This document shows positions 1 through 12,900 of a stretch of DNA of 64,000 nucleotides, one piece after another. Each line of letters begins with the position of its first letter. Position 1 is the stretch's first letter. The notes under the pieces were generated by a model. That model saw nothing but the letters and a program-made list of their open reading frames with translations, was not told the origin of the DNA and did not search any database. This DNA is from Stichopus chloronotus (lineage: Eukaryota; Echinodermata; Holothuroidea; Aspidochirotida; Stichopodidae). The position numbers and the translations under genes are program-made. Location: NCBI GenBank assembly GCA_021234535.1, contig CM037830.1:10385252-10449251 (forward strand), in the 5' to 3' direction.

Positions 1-759
1 AGAAAATTTTGTCCCTGGCTATAATACTGCTTGTCGATACAGAAACCACAAGCACTAACAAGTCTATTATCAGTGCTATAAACCTCTCAAAAACACAACA
101 ATGGTTCACAACATGTTCACTAAAAATTAATTGCTGATATGTCACCTTATTTTGTCAGCTTTGTATTAATGGCTAAAAAAAGTAGATAAAATCAAAGGCA
201 AATGGCCTTTAGACAACAATGCTCACTCCCTCCTATTGTTACTTTCAGTTTGGTGGAAGTGTTGTTGTCAGTATAGGCTTGATGTTTAATTCACACAGTG
301 AACCTGGTGGTCAGTCAAATGATGCTGTTCTTGACCGTTTCTTATGACTGCTACATGTCTTATTAGTGCTACTTTACAATATAAATTATTCAATTATGCA
401 CTTTTCAAAAAAAAAAAGCAGAGCATAACTCCCATGGATTTCAAGATGATTTAAGTCTGTCTGCATGGATGGCATTAAGTTTCACTGTTTGATACTACGG
501 GAATCTCAATGGTTACTAAAAGTGACACGTCATTGAAAACTCACTTTCCTTCCTGACAGACAGAAGAACTTTATACCCTATCACTGGTAAATATTGTCTG
601 GAAATCAACAAAAATGTTCCATATCCATACAGAACACAACATCTGGGATTGCATTAATTGACAACATCCCATACTTACCAGTCTTCAAGTGGCTTTCAAT
701 TGATAAAAGTTTACTGGTTGCTGATTATCGTACTTATCATATATTCTACAAAAGTTTAC

Positions 760-935
760 CGATGTTATCGTAGGTGGATCCGTGCACTCTTGCTGTATCG
801 TTTGAGGACACTTTTCACTGACAGCGCATTTAGACTGAGATGAACACCATCCACAATTCAACACCGGAGGAGTTGTGATATCAGACAAGCAACGACTACA
901 ATCTGGTCTGTCCACCTCACACTTGTACAGAATGA
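760..935 (-). CDS. Plexin exon: PSI3 domain (copy 1)
   Basis: This is the left-contig copy of the exon at 40878-41053, with the PSI motif LNCGWCSSQSKC. It is the last exon before the contig starts. The 759 bases to its left are intron. Confidence 0.88.
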
Positions 936-3900
936 CTGTAATGATATAATAGTAACAAAAAAAAAAATAATAAGATCCAAATACAGAATGACTGTTGGTT
1001 CTGAATTGAAGTGACAATCATTATACATTACCATTTTACATTAATGTTATCTGGAACAATCTGTAATATTGGACTTCATATTTACCTTGGATTATTGGGT
1101 TCATCTGACCTGACAATAAATACATTGTATTATTTTCAGAGAGAAAAAAGATGTTGTGAAAAAAGAGGTCAGTATGTTGTGAGATTTGCGTTTTAAATGT
1201 TGAGTCTCCCATCACTTAATAAACAATTAATAAGCATCGTACAAAAACTAGAATCTCAATACTTCTGGTTGTTTAATGTTCCCTTAAAGGATGTTCAGAA
1301 TATGTACCTTAGAGACAATTTAGTTGTGATTGTAAAGATTATAAACAAGACATAGACAAGCTCGTGTTTGATGTATCTGGTTGATTGATCTGGTTAATTA
1401 ATCTCGTTGAGTCTGGTTGACTAAACATTAGACTTCTGCCTCTTTAGTTCATTTGCATGCCATCCCTTTTTAACAAGGTAACAAGGTAAATGTATTCATT
1501 TGGGTGAATTAAACAGTTGTTTTAAGTTTTGCATCAGCTTCTCTGAAAATGTGGATGGCTATTAACATGTGGGATCAAGGCATTGTTTCTCTGAGAGCTA
1601 ATTCTGTAAAGACTAGTTCACTTCAATGATGTTGCTAGGTATATGATAATGAACTGGAATTGCCAAACAAAGGAATGAAATATCTTTGAGGTAAGCGAGC
1701 AGCAGATCTTCACTCGATGTGGCGGGTCCTAAAGTAGTAAAATTAATTAAGTTAAATGCACACCTGGCATCAGACGTTCTCCTTTTGTACTTTATGTTGA
1801 ATCTGAGAATACACACAAGTGAACTGAAAACATCAATAGCCTACTACTCTATTATCCTTCTATGACATACATCAATCACAGCAAACTGAACGAGCTTAAG
1901 AAAAACTACGTTCTGCTATCTTGTTTATTCCTTATACTTGCACTCTGAGGACCTATGGGGAGATTCTGCAATTAGCAGACCTGCTAACAGAGCTGTGACC
2001 TTCTTTTAGATGCAAACAACTAATAAAATTCCACTAACAGAAAATTTTTATTCATTTTGCATCAAACCACATGTTTTGCTGCTACCATAACTGTTCCACT
2101 TAAAGTACATGCAAAGGGCCCACCAATCTAAACAAAGGATCGAAACTATAATTTACGCAACTACTATGTGCAAAACAATGGGAATCTACCTTTTAAAGGT
2201 TACAGGCACTTTTTTGTCAACAATTTGAAAAAATATTTTTTCAGGTGTCAGGCACATCCATTGCTTGTCGATGGTTTGCAAAAGAGACTTATGATATGTA
2301 TTTCCTTCATAATCACAGTGTAAAGGAAAAAGGCCAAAATTACAACTGTTGTTATTATATATAACTATTAATAGCAATCAGGAAACAATATATATGAACT
2401 ACCCTTTGTCTACTAAGAGCAACTTTTACTGACCAAAGAAGAATCGAGGAAGATTCTTTTTGTCATATACAGCAGCAATTTGTGCTTAACAGTACACGTT
2501 TCACACCATTTTGTTATGTCCACGCAGTTAGCAATACAATGCTGACATGAATAAAGCAACAGTGACATCTATCAATTTTTGCACTTCACATATCAAACAG
2601 ATTTGTTACAAACAAGTTCCTCAGCAAATACAGTGATAAATGGTGATCAAAACGTATGAGAATGCAATTCAATGAATTTCAAGGTATAGTTATATGACAT
2701 TAATAAACACATTAAGTCATAATGAAATTAGTAGATACTGTACAAAAAAACATCAAACGATGTAATCATTAAAGAAAACCTAATGAATCTGAATTGAGCA
2801 TCAATTCGTTAATGTTCTGAGAAAAATTTTCTTTTCATTCTAAACTTTACCAAGAAAGAACTCGTCCTTTGCCTACTACTGAGATACAAAGGAGTAGTGA
2901 GATATGAATGTAAACATTTTCAAGACATTCAAAAACATACCAGTGCCATTTCCATCGAGGTATGCTTGGTTTCCCTTTGTTCTGATCTTCAGTTCTGCAG
3001 TTACATCTTGTACATTAGCTGCATAATTGAACTGTAAATGTGACAATCATTACAACATACAATTAAGAAGTCAACATCATCCTTCCCACTTCACTGATTA
3101 GGTTGAGAATTGTTTATTCTGCTCAGTTAAAAATTGCAAAAGTTATCCCTATCCCTAAGTCTGGAAATGAGAGAGTTACTTCAAATTATCGACCAGTTTC
3201 TATTCTTCCAGCTTTATCTAAGATTTACGAAAGACTTGTGTACAATAGGCTTTGGAATTTTATTGATAAGAATAATCTCATGTTTAACAGCCAGTATGGC
3301 GTTCGTAAAAACCATTCCACTTATATGGCGTCACTTAAGTTTGTTGATGATATTGCATTTAAATTAGATAATCATGTTAAAACAGCTGCTTTATTCCTGA
3401 ATTTATCAAAGGCATTTGATACTATTGAACATCAAATTTTACTTAAGAAAATGTATATGGTATTAGGGATATAGCTCTAAGCTGGTTCCAAAGCTACTTA
3501 AGTGATCGCACACAGTTTGTTAGGTATAAGGGTAAAGACTCTTCTTTTAGGAACATAAGTATAGGAGTTCCACAAGGGTTCATTTTATGACCACTGCTAT
3601 TTCTTCTATATATTAATGACATGAGTCAGATGTCAAATCTCTTGAATTTCATCTTATTTGCCGATGACACAACTATTTATATTCAAGATCCTAGTATTGA
3701 TAAAGCTGTAGAAACCCTTTCTTCTGAATTTAAGAAAGTGTATGATTGGTTAGCAGCAAACAAATTATCTTTAAATGTTATTAAAACCAAGCTTATGGTA
3801 TTTGCAAGTCCAAAGAGAGCCCCTCCAGATCATACGATTACGATTAATGATAAGATTATTTATAGCGTACACAGTACCAAATTTCTGGGAGTTCAAATTG

Positions 3901-6900
3901 ACCATCAGTTATCATGGAAAGATCATATTTGTGGAATTACTAAAAAATTATCTAAAATAGCAGGTCTTTTCGCTAAACTGAAAGACTTCTTGCCCGGCAA
4001 TACGCTTCTTACCCTTTACAAAACCCTCTTTGTTCCACATCTCAACTACAGTATGTTACTGTGGGGTAACTCCTCTGATTACTTACTCAATCATCTTCGC
4101 ATTTTGCAAAAGTGAACCTTAAGGCTTATTTGTAATGCCCCTTTAAATAAGCACTCAAAGCCTCTCTTTTTCCAAAACCAAGTTCTTACCTTGGATGACA
4201 TTTATAAATACCAGCTGGGAAGCTTTTTATATAAACACAAACAAAGCAATCTCCCTTCCGAGTTCACCACATTCTTCTAGACTAATAGCGATTTCCACTC
4301 TTACTCTACTAGATTCAAAGACAGTCTTCTCTTTCCGCATACTAGGACTTCTTTAGCCCATTCCCAAGTAAGAATTACAGGTGTAAATTTTTGGAACTCA
4401 TTATCCAATCCCATTAAGCAGTCTTGCACTTTAAACGTGTTTAAGAAAACACTGAAATATCACCTGCTCGATAAATACAATGAAGGATAGTAGTAGTACT
4501 GGTTAAACTGCGTCATTGCAAATCTATGTTCTCCCCCTTCTTTTCTGGTTTTGTTTGTTAGATTTTTTTCTTTTCTTTTTTTTTCTCTCATTTTCTTTTC
4601 TATAAGTTTAGATTGTATATCATCACAGACGGTACAGTGCTCTGATAGGAACCAGACTAGAAAAGTGAAACCTTCCTTCTGGTTCCTCTTCCTTTTGTGT
4701 AGTATATTTATTGTTTATTTTTGTATCTCATGTCATGTGCCTATTCTATACTTGTTTGTCTTGCTTTGTTATTATTACCTGCAAAGTAAGGAAATAAACT
4801 GAAATGTAACATAAGAAAATGTAATTTCTGTTCCCATTCAAATAATGGCAAAGAAAAATTTTGGCAGGAAACATGTGCAGTTGAAAGTTGCAGCTTCTTC
4901 AAAAAACAACTTTGAAACATCTTTGCAGTAGTTGCGATACATCCGCATGTGCTAAACGCTACACTTGCAATGAACACATTCTACATAATGAACATAACTA
5001 ACAAAAAACTAATTGTATTATCCAGCACACTGACCAAATCATGGAAAGATTTTTTAGGCTTTGCAATTTTAGAAGACATCATCAGATCTCCACCATCCCC
5101 CACACTGACTATAAGCAGAATACGTTAAATACGTTTGGAGAGAGAAAATTATATTATCCTACAAAAGCAACTGACTGCTTCAGAAGAGGAAACTAATTGA
5201 AACATTATATCAGTACCATATTTTACAGAAATATGGCATAGACACTGGAAACTAACCAATCAATTTATACATCCTGTTCTTGTGACAGGAAACTGTTTTT
5301 GCAAATACTCTTCTAGTTACCATGTACCATGTACAACCAAAAAAATATTTTCAAAGAAAAAATCTTTTCTTAAAATCTCTTAAAAAAGTTTGGAACCAGT
5401 TGCAACTGCAGTTGTAACCATAACAGACACTGAAAGTTCAGCCTCTTTTCATTTAGATCATAACTTTCTTCATTATTATCATTCAGTTCATCTCATGTTT
5501 CTCTGAGGCTATTTTCTAAATTATATTCTCAGCTTATCAGAGCAAAGAAGGCTTCTCTGGATCTTACCTCTTTCTCACTGCAAGTAAGAGTAAAGTTTTT
5601 GGTTGAGTTATTTGACAATTCTGCATCACTTACTACCTCATTATCCAGGTAGGTAAAGACACACTTGTAGGACTGTCAAACAAATAAGAAAGAGAGAATG
5701 AAGGAAAAGAAGAAAAAAAGTAACTATTTAACTCAAAGTCTAGATCCCTGGTGAGTCAGGGAAAAAGAGCAAAGACTTTACTCAACATTTATTCATATCC
5801 AAGAAGACTGCATAATGCAAGTCATTAATAGCAGCCAATATTTACCTAATACCTTTAATAATTATAACATCATTTACATAGTGTGTAATCTTAAAGTTAG
5901 ATGGGCTTTTTTAAAACAGTCCAAGAATAAGAGTTAATAATGTTTACCATTAAAACTAAAAGTCTGTCACATTCTTGACAGTTGTTAGTTCAGATTTTAA
6001 TGTTTGACTATGAAATCAAATTGTGAGCATTCATATGAAGAGCATTTGGCAAGTTTTTTTTTGACAGTCAGTCACCTGATTTTCCAATACCTCTTCTTTA
6101 TGCTTTTTCATCATATTCAAATTTTTGGCAATAAAAAATTAAGTACAGGTCTGGCACAAACTTTCATTTCTGTTTCTACTTTTAACCCTTATTTTTTCCA
6201 TTTTGATTTTCACCATCTTGGAAACACATCAGTGATCCTATACTGGCACACTTCACTGGCAGCACACTGATTCAATCAACAATGCTCTGTTCAATTACAA
6301 TCAGGAGTATGAACCAATGCAATAATGTCCCTAGCATTACATTTAACACTGGCCACAGTTATCTGGATCCCACAACCACTGCTTGGAATATCATGCAGTC
6401 AGAGGCTCAGAGCAGCTGCCAGCTGTAGGAGATGTGGTTACTCACTGGCTCACATATGAATGGTCAATTGAAAAAAAAAAATTCTCAATATTGTTAGGAC
6501 ATATCAACTGTCTAACTTACTTTTGTTGATATAGCAGAAGATGCGCTTGGTGTTTGAACGGTAACTGTTATACCACTAGCAGTACTGTTGTTGGGGATGT
6601 AAGTATCTTCAGCAATGACTGTGGGACACTCATTAGTCTGCAATTACAGTACAAAGGAAAAGTTCAGACAATGGTGCAAATAACTTTATTTAATTCCACC
6701 TAAAACTGACTTGTACTTGTTTTGGATCACCCTCATAATTGGGCAATGAAGCAATTCTAGTCATTATTTCGAACAATTACATTTTGAAAAGTTCTCATTC
6801 TTGTTAATAGTCTTCCTGTGCAGTTTGCATGAAGATATAAAAGTCACATTATAGACTCACAAACATACAAACAAGGAAAGAAACAAACCACATGCATGCA

Positions 6901-9900
6901 GTTTGAAAATAAAGGTACTTGAAATACAGTTCAATAGGATATATTTCTCTACATCAAAAAATGTCATCTTTCGATCCAAGTCAGTCAGGGAACCTAAAAT
7001 AGACTACAGTGGGTGATGAAAATCAGAACAAATGCTGACAACTGTTCCACAAAACACTGATCGATATTATGAAGGTATCATGTACGGTTACATTTTAGGT
7101 ACTAAAACATTTAAAAAATGAGAGTTTGATGAAATTCAGAAACTATCTGAAGTTCTTTATCTTTGCAAAGAAGAAATATCTAGTAATATAAGGATTTTAG
7201 TGTTGTTGCTTTCAGAGGGCACATGGCACTGCCCTAAGAACAAAATGAAGGTAAGCAGTTGCTGAAAGAGTTCTCAATCATTTACTGTATAGTGCACTGT
7301 CAATTCTGAATTTGAAAGTTTGAGGATCAGGAAGCCCTCCATGGGCCCAACAAGGACCATATACCATGTTGCTCATGGATGAACACCACCAAGATGCATT
7401 TTTTCTTTTTGAAAAAGTGCCCAGAGGATAACGATTGAGGCAGGGGGTGAAACCAGACAATCGTGATGCAAATCCAAACCCAGGACCACCATGTAACATC
7501 CCCATCCAACCGACAGGCGTGTATCCCCAAGTCTTTCGCCACTTTACCAAAGGCTGGAAGGGGTGGACTACTAGCTCAGCAGCCTACAGCTTTACCAAGC
7601 AATCTGAAACGGACGAGACTTAAATCAGACAACAAAAACCCAAACAATCCCCTCAGTACCACTGTAAAAAGCTCTTTACTGAACAAGTCCAATTTGAGTC
7701 CTCAGATAATTTTCAAGTGGCTCTGCCTGGATTTGATCCGGGGACCCAAAGATTGCACGATGGATACTAACCACGAAGTTAACCCTCCACCTAGATTCAG
7801 AATTTCTTAGAACAAAACAGCATTTGGCCACCTTATTTCAGATCATACATATAGAGTATCTATTACAAGCACAACTACCCTAATGGCTACCACATATTAC
7901 AATTATTTTTTTTTATTTTTATATTTATTTATTATTTTATTTTTCTGTGAACAACAAGTTCTGTGAGACAACAAGTTTTATATATTTCAATTAATGAAAG
8001 TTACTGACTATCCAACAAAGGGTTAAATTCAAGTTTGTTGATAGAGTGCTTCATCCCTGAAACATGATGTTGTTCAAGTAAGGCTAGACTTTTTTTTTTT
8101 CCCTTTGTATATTTTGTAAATCGGTGTTCAACAGTAGTTGAAATTACAAATAATATTTTTGCCATATATACAATATTTACAAACATGGTAGACTATTTTA
8201 TACAGAGTGTATTGCATATACTCTTTACATCACTGAATGTCTCATTCGGAATTATTGAATAATTAGGCTAGCCTTATTTGACTTGCTGCTTACAATACAC
8301 TGAGGTAATTATTGAGAGGTAATGATTAAAAGTTTACACAAATAGGACATGCCTCTGCAGGATTTACAACTGCAATTAAGAATGACACACATACATGTAA
8401 TATCCAGAGGGTAGCAGTGACTCTAATCATAGTTTGAAGGGAGATAACCCATTTGTTTTACAATAAAGTCACATGTAATGTTTAAACCAATATTTGTGGA
8501 CACAGAATGATAGATTATTCAAAACAGAGAAAGATGGTAGGCATTTAATCTAAGAAATATCTTTTTTTCACAGGAAGAAACCAAGTTATTTGTTTTTCAA
8601 GAACGCATTCACCTAAACATAAAAACATCATATACTGCATCTTCTGTGACTCATCTTTGGCATACCTGCAATGTTTTGAGGAGAAGAAGATTTTGCAGAA
8701 GTTTATTGATGAGCCTAAATGTTTGATACTGATTGAAGCTATTTTCTTTATTTGCCATGTTAGTGAATTGTAAATGCCCTATTTACTTTTAAAGGTATAC
8801 CAGCAGGCTTATGAGCAAATATTCTACCTCCCATTCACTTCTAGTGTACATTCGGTCTCACTTTTTGCTCACTTAGTGAGCTTTCAAAACAAGCTAAAAT
8901 ATAAATTCACAATACCCCCACTTAAGGATAAAGAGTAATCTAAACAATTTCTAGACATTTTCTTCCAGCAAGAACTGATACCATCAATGAATTTATCAAA
9001 AGTACCTGAAATTACCCAAGGAGGGATGTCCATGCTACTTACAATTTTTTAATCACTAAAATACAAACAATTACAAAAGCCATTAGGGCTATGCTAATTT
9101 GTTTTTACTTTAAATAAACAAACTATGAATTCGATAAATCAAATTAATACTTTGATTAATCAAAGTACTAATTTGAATAATTAAATTATTAAGTTGTTTA
9201 ATTAACTTAAAAATTGAATTTTGTTTTTCATTTTTGTAACAAAACGAGAGAAAAAAAAATTCACATGGCTCTAATAGGCTTCCATAAACAATAGCATAAG
9301 AAGCACATAATAAAGGGAAATATGAATTCCTTGTGATAAGCTATAAATATACAAAGGAATGCATGGACTGACCAAGCTTGTCGACTCTGAAATATTAAGG
9401 GTTCAACATAGATGCACAGGGCAATATCAACATGCACATTAAAACCACATCCCTAAGATGCATGAATTCAATCAGCGCGCACGAAACCAAAGTGGATCTG
9501 AAATATATTATGCAGCTATGTAGGCATCTTTGTAAAGCTTGATGATATTTTAGGCCTCCACCTGCTGATTAACTTTCCGCTGTCAATTCCATCAACACTA
9601 CATGCAACATGCAGTGAGGAATGCCACAGAAATTCCTTTATCCGTTTTCTGGGGTTCGGTTGCCCCAATTGCCTAATGCTGCCCCATTTCCTCTACCCTC
9701 AAACAATGGCTGTTTCATCAATAACAGCATGCTGCTGTCACAACTTAAAATTGCCTTCGTTGTAAGCTGTTTCATTCCTCAGAAAATTCTGTTGCTCTCT
9801 GCCCACAGCCCCAGTGCTGTGGCTATCTCCTACTCAGAGAAGCAAAAGTCTGATCGTCAAAAGTCTAATTTACCTCACAGAATCACCCAAACATTAACCT

Positions 9901-12900
9901 GTCATGTGCTAAAAATCCTAAACTAAAAATCCACAGAATAGTCACACATTTTAGTTGGAATATTTTCTCCAACTAGAAATTTGCTTCATAGTGACAACAG
10001 ATTTTTGCTGTTGCCTATAACATGTAAATAAAGTTAGACCAGAAGCCTATCCTATATGTGAATAATACTGTAGAGCTACTTAGTTTTATCCAGTTACAGG
10101 TTTTAGTCTTTCAATTAATTTTTTATCCAGAGTGTTTTCAATGGTTTTATATGTTACTTAATGTAAGGCTAAGTCTAAAACAGGTTTACTAGCAACAGGA
10201 TAGCAGCATTTATGTCATTATGTGAACATTTTATTTTTGAAAATTTCTTTCCACATATAACAGTGTCACAAGAAACTTCTATGACTTGCCTGTGACAAGT
10301 CTTTTCAAACCCAATGGAGTTGAAACAAACCTCAATCTTATATTTGCACGCAACCACTAGGGATGGATAAAAGGATTTTCCGGCGCTCACAAAAAGGTGT
10401 TTTAAAGGCTGTATTGCATCACCCTAAGCTATATTTTTACCTGCCTGAAAGGAAAATTCTCAACTGGTTCTAAGTTACAGTACTCTTAGATTGCCCGCAA
10501 ATTCGAAAGATGCAGAGCAGCTCGTATTACACAGCGTACACAGGGATCCATTGTTTTGATTACACATGTGGAGGAATGTAAGACAGGCTGAGGGAGGGAC
10601 TAGAGGTAGGTGGTTGGGAGAATGTAAACTGTCTGGGGTGATGCATTACAGCCTTTAAATTTCCTCCTACACTGCAGCCATTTTCATGAGTTCTGTCTAG
10701 CAATTAGCCACTGGTCTAAAGTTTCATTCAGCAATTCAAATTTGAGCTGCAACATCGTTGGGCCAGCTAAATACAATCATTGTCAAGGGAAGGGGGAATG
10801 TGGGTCAAAGTCACATCCACCCAATGAGCCCATGTCCACTCCCCCTGCCTTCATTTTGTCACCAGTGACTATATAAGATGTACTTCTGCACAACAGTTTG
10901 TTAAGTATTTAAACTGAGTGTGTTGTAGAAGGCATTATGAATGTGAAGGCACAAAGCCTGTAAACATTTTGCAGCAGGTTCGACACTGGCATTAAGGCGG
11001 CGACTACATCAGTCTGGTACGTGACTGCTGTATAACAGTCTGCAAAGTCGTTTGATGTCAGATTGACTTTTTCAGATTGACTTTTTGGTCTGACGTTATT
11101 TGGACCAAAGATAGTTTAACATCACTCCAACATCAGCAAATATGCACTGCAATATTTTCAGAACTCAGCTGGCATTGTTGTTTGGTCGCAAAAAGGGTGA
11201 TGCAAACCACGTCAGTCTGATGTCTGACTCCTTCAAATCACTACCTGACCTCAAGCCAATTACTTGGAAACAAAACTGACGTCCAACTGACCATACTGAC
11301 AGCATATATTTTATTATAGTATGTTACATAGCAGGTGACTGCCCTACATTCCGACACCTGTGTGTTCCAACATTCCTATATCCGAGAGCAGTGGCTTAGT
11401 AAGACCCTCTAGGTCCCATGAACAAGTAGCAGTGTTTTCCCAAATCCAATGGTATCGCAATCACAATTGTGTGAGCTCTTTACTGCCATTTGCGCTCACA
11501 TTTACAAATTAATATGCTACTTGTGGTACAATATACGATAACATTTCATGATGTTTATGCATTGATGCTGTTAACACTGAAGTCTTTGAGCTAAGTGTTG
11601 GTACTTTAGGTAAGTGCATCATATGATGAATGCATCCCACCTACGCCGAGCATCATAGCCGGGCCCCCTAAACGGTGTCTCATGTAATGGATGTGTAGGA
11701 ACATATGAGTCTTGGAACATATAGAGGTGTCGGACCGGAGAGGTGTCGGAACATTGGGCTGTAACTGCACAACCAAGGTTGATCCTTATGATGTTTTGCA
11801 GCTGAGGTAAATGTGCAAGATTGACATGAATTGAAAAATTAACTACAATAATTGTATCAGAGATATAGGACTAGTGAAACAATGATAGCCAAGAGCTAGT
11901 ACACAGGATTGAAAAGCTGCTGACCTTCCAATAAGTGGCAATTTTGTGAAGCCATCTTTCTCTTACTTCCGATCTTGACCCTAAAAAGTTTGATCTTTAG
12001 ACACTGGAAAACATTTAAACATTTCTTTAAATGCAGAATATGAAGCCGCGATTCGCAAATAGTTGGCTCTTCATTCAGCCATACAATGTTAATTGCCACA
12101 GTAGGTAGGCAAATTGTGTACATTTTAAGGCAAGTGATGAGGATGGCAAAGTATAGTTGAAGATAAGATTTGATTATCACACTACTTACTATTTTACTAC
12201 AGTACTTTACAACAAATCTCAAAGCTAAAAGTTGATTGCTTGATTCTTGTTCTAAAGGAGAGGGGGGAGAACTTTTATCACGTCAGTGAGGCATAAAAAA
12301 CAACACAGTTCATTGTTGCAGAATAAAATAGCATCTGACATTCACCTTCTAGTAATACTCACAATGTAAGAATCAACACAGTGACTTGATCCATTAAAAC
12401 TGCAGGTGAAGTCATCAGCACACCATCCACAATCCCACATTGATGTACAGTAGCCACATGACAGGAATACACTATTCATGATTGAAACAAAAACAAGGGG
12501 AAAAAATGGTGTCTGGGTCATTTATAGTCTTCCAGATTTACTAAAATTTGAAAGTATCTTGAACAGGAGAATTACCATGATATTTCTTTTCTCAAATGAT
12601 ACGTCTGTCATTGTATTGAGGTAATGATAGTTGATGTAGTAGCCATGTCAAATCAAAGAAGAAGGGGACTTTAAAAACCTTTACTTAAAACTAACAAGGT
12701 ATGGTTCATGCTACATATTTAGCATGTTACAACACATGTGATCAATGCTTACTATGTCTTGGCATCTTGTCATGTATTAACATTTAGGTGAAATTAAGTA
12801 GCTTCTGTGAGATAAATATTCCAACTTTCTCAGAGAAAATCTTTTTTTTTACAATTGATAATTCCACATAGATCACAACATACATTAATGCGAAGAAGCA

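Larger units (their letters stand above)
6638..12362 (-). other. Large plexin intron with several repeats (copy 1)
   Basis: This 5.7 kb intron separates the PSI2 exon from the TIG2 start exon. It holds a SINE-like segment (about 7330-7795), one member of a dispersed repeat pair (8450-8790), a 36 bp palindrome (9140-9175), a short TTAA-flanked inverted-repeat element (10402-10658) and a second inverted-repeat element (11332-11767). The remaining stretches have no recognisable coding content. The duplicate is 46754-52476. Confidence 0.6.

Noticed and set aside
7435..7623. NPNPGP sequence resembling a 2A-type peptide
   Set aside because: The residues before it do not fit the D-x-E-x-NPGP consensus, the frame is short, and the sequence is on the plus strand of a SINE-like segment.
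7722..7790. Functional tRNA gene
   Set aside because: Only A-box and B-box similarity is present. A cloverleaf with proper acceptor pairing cannot be formed by eye.
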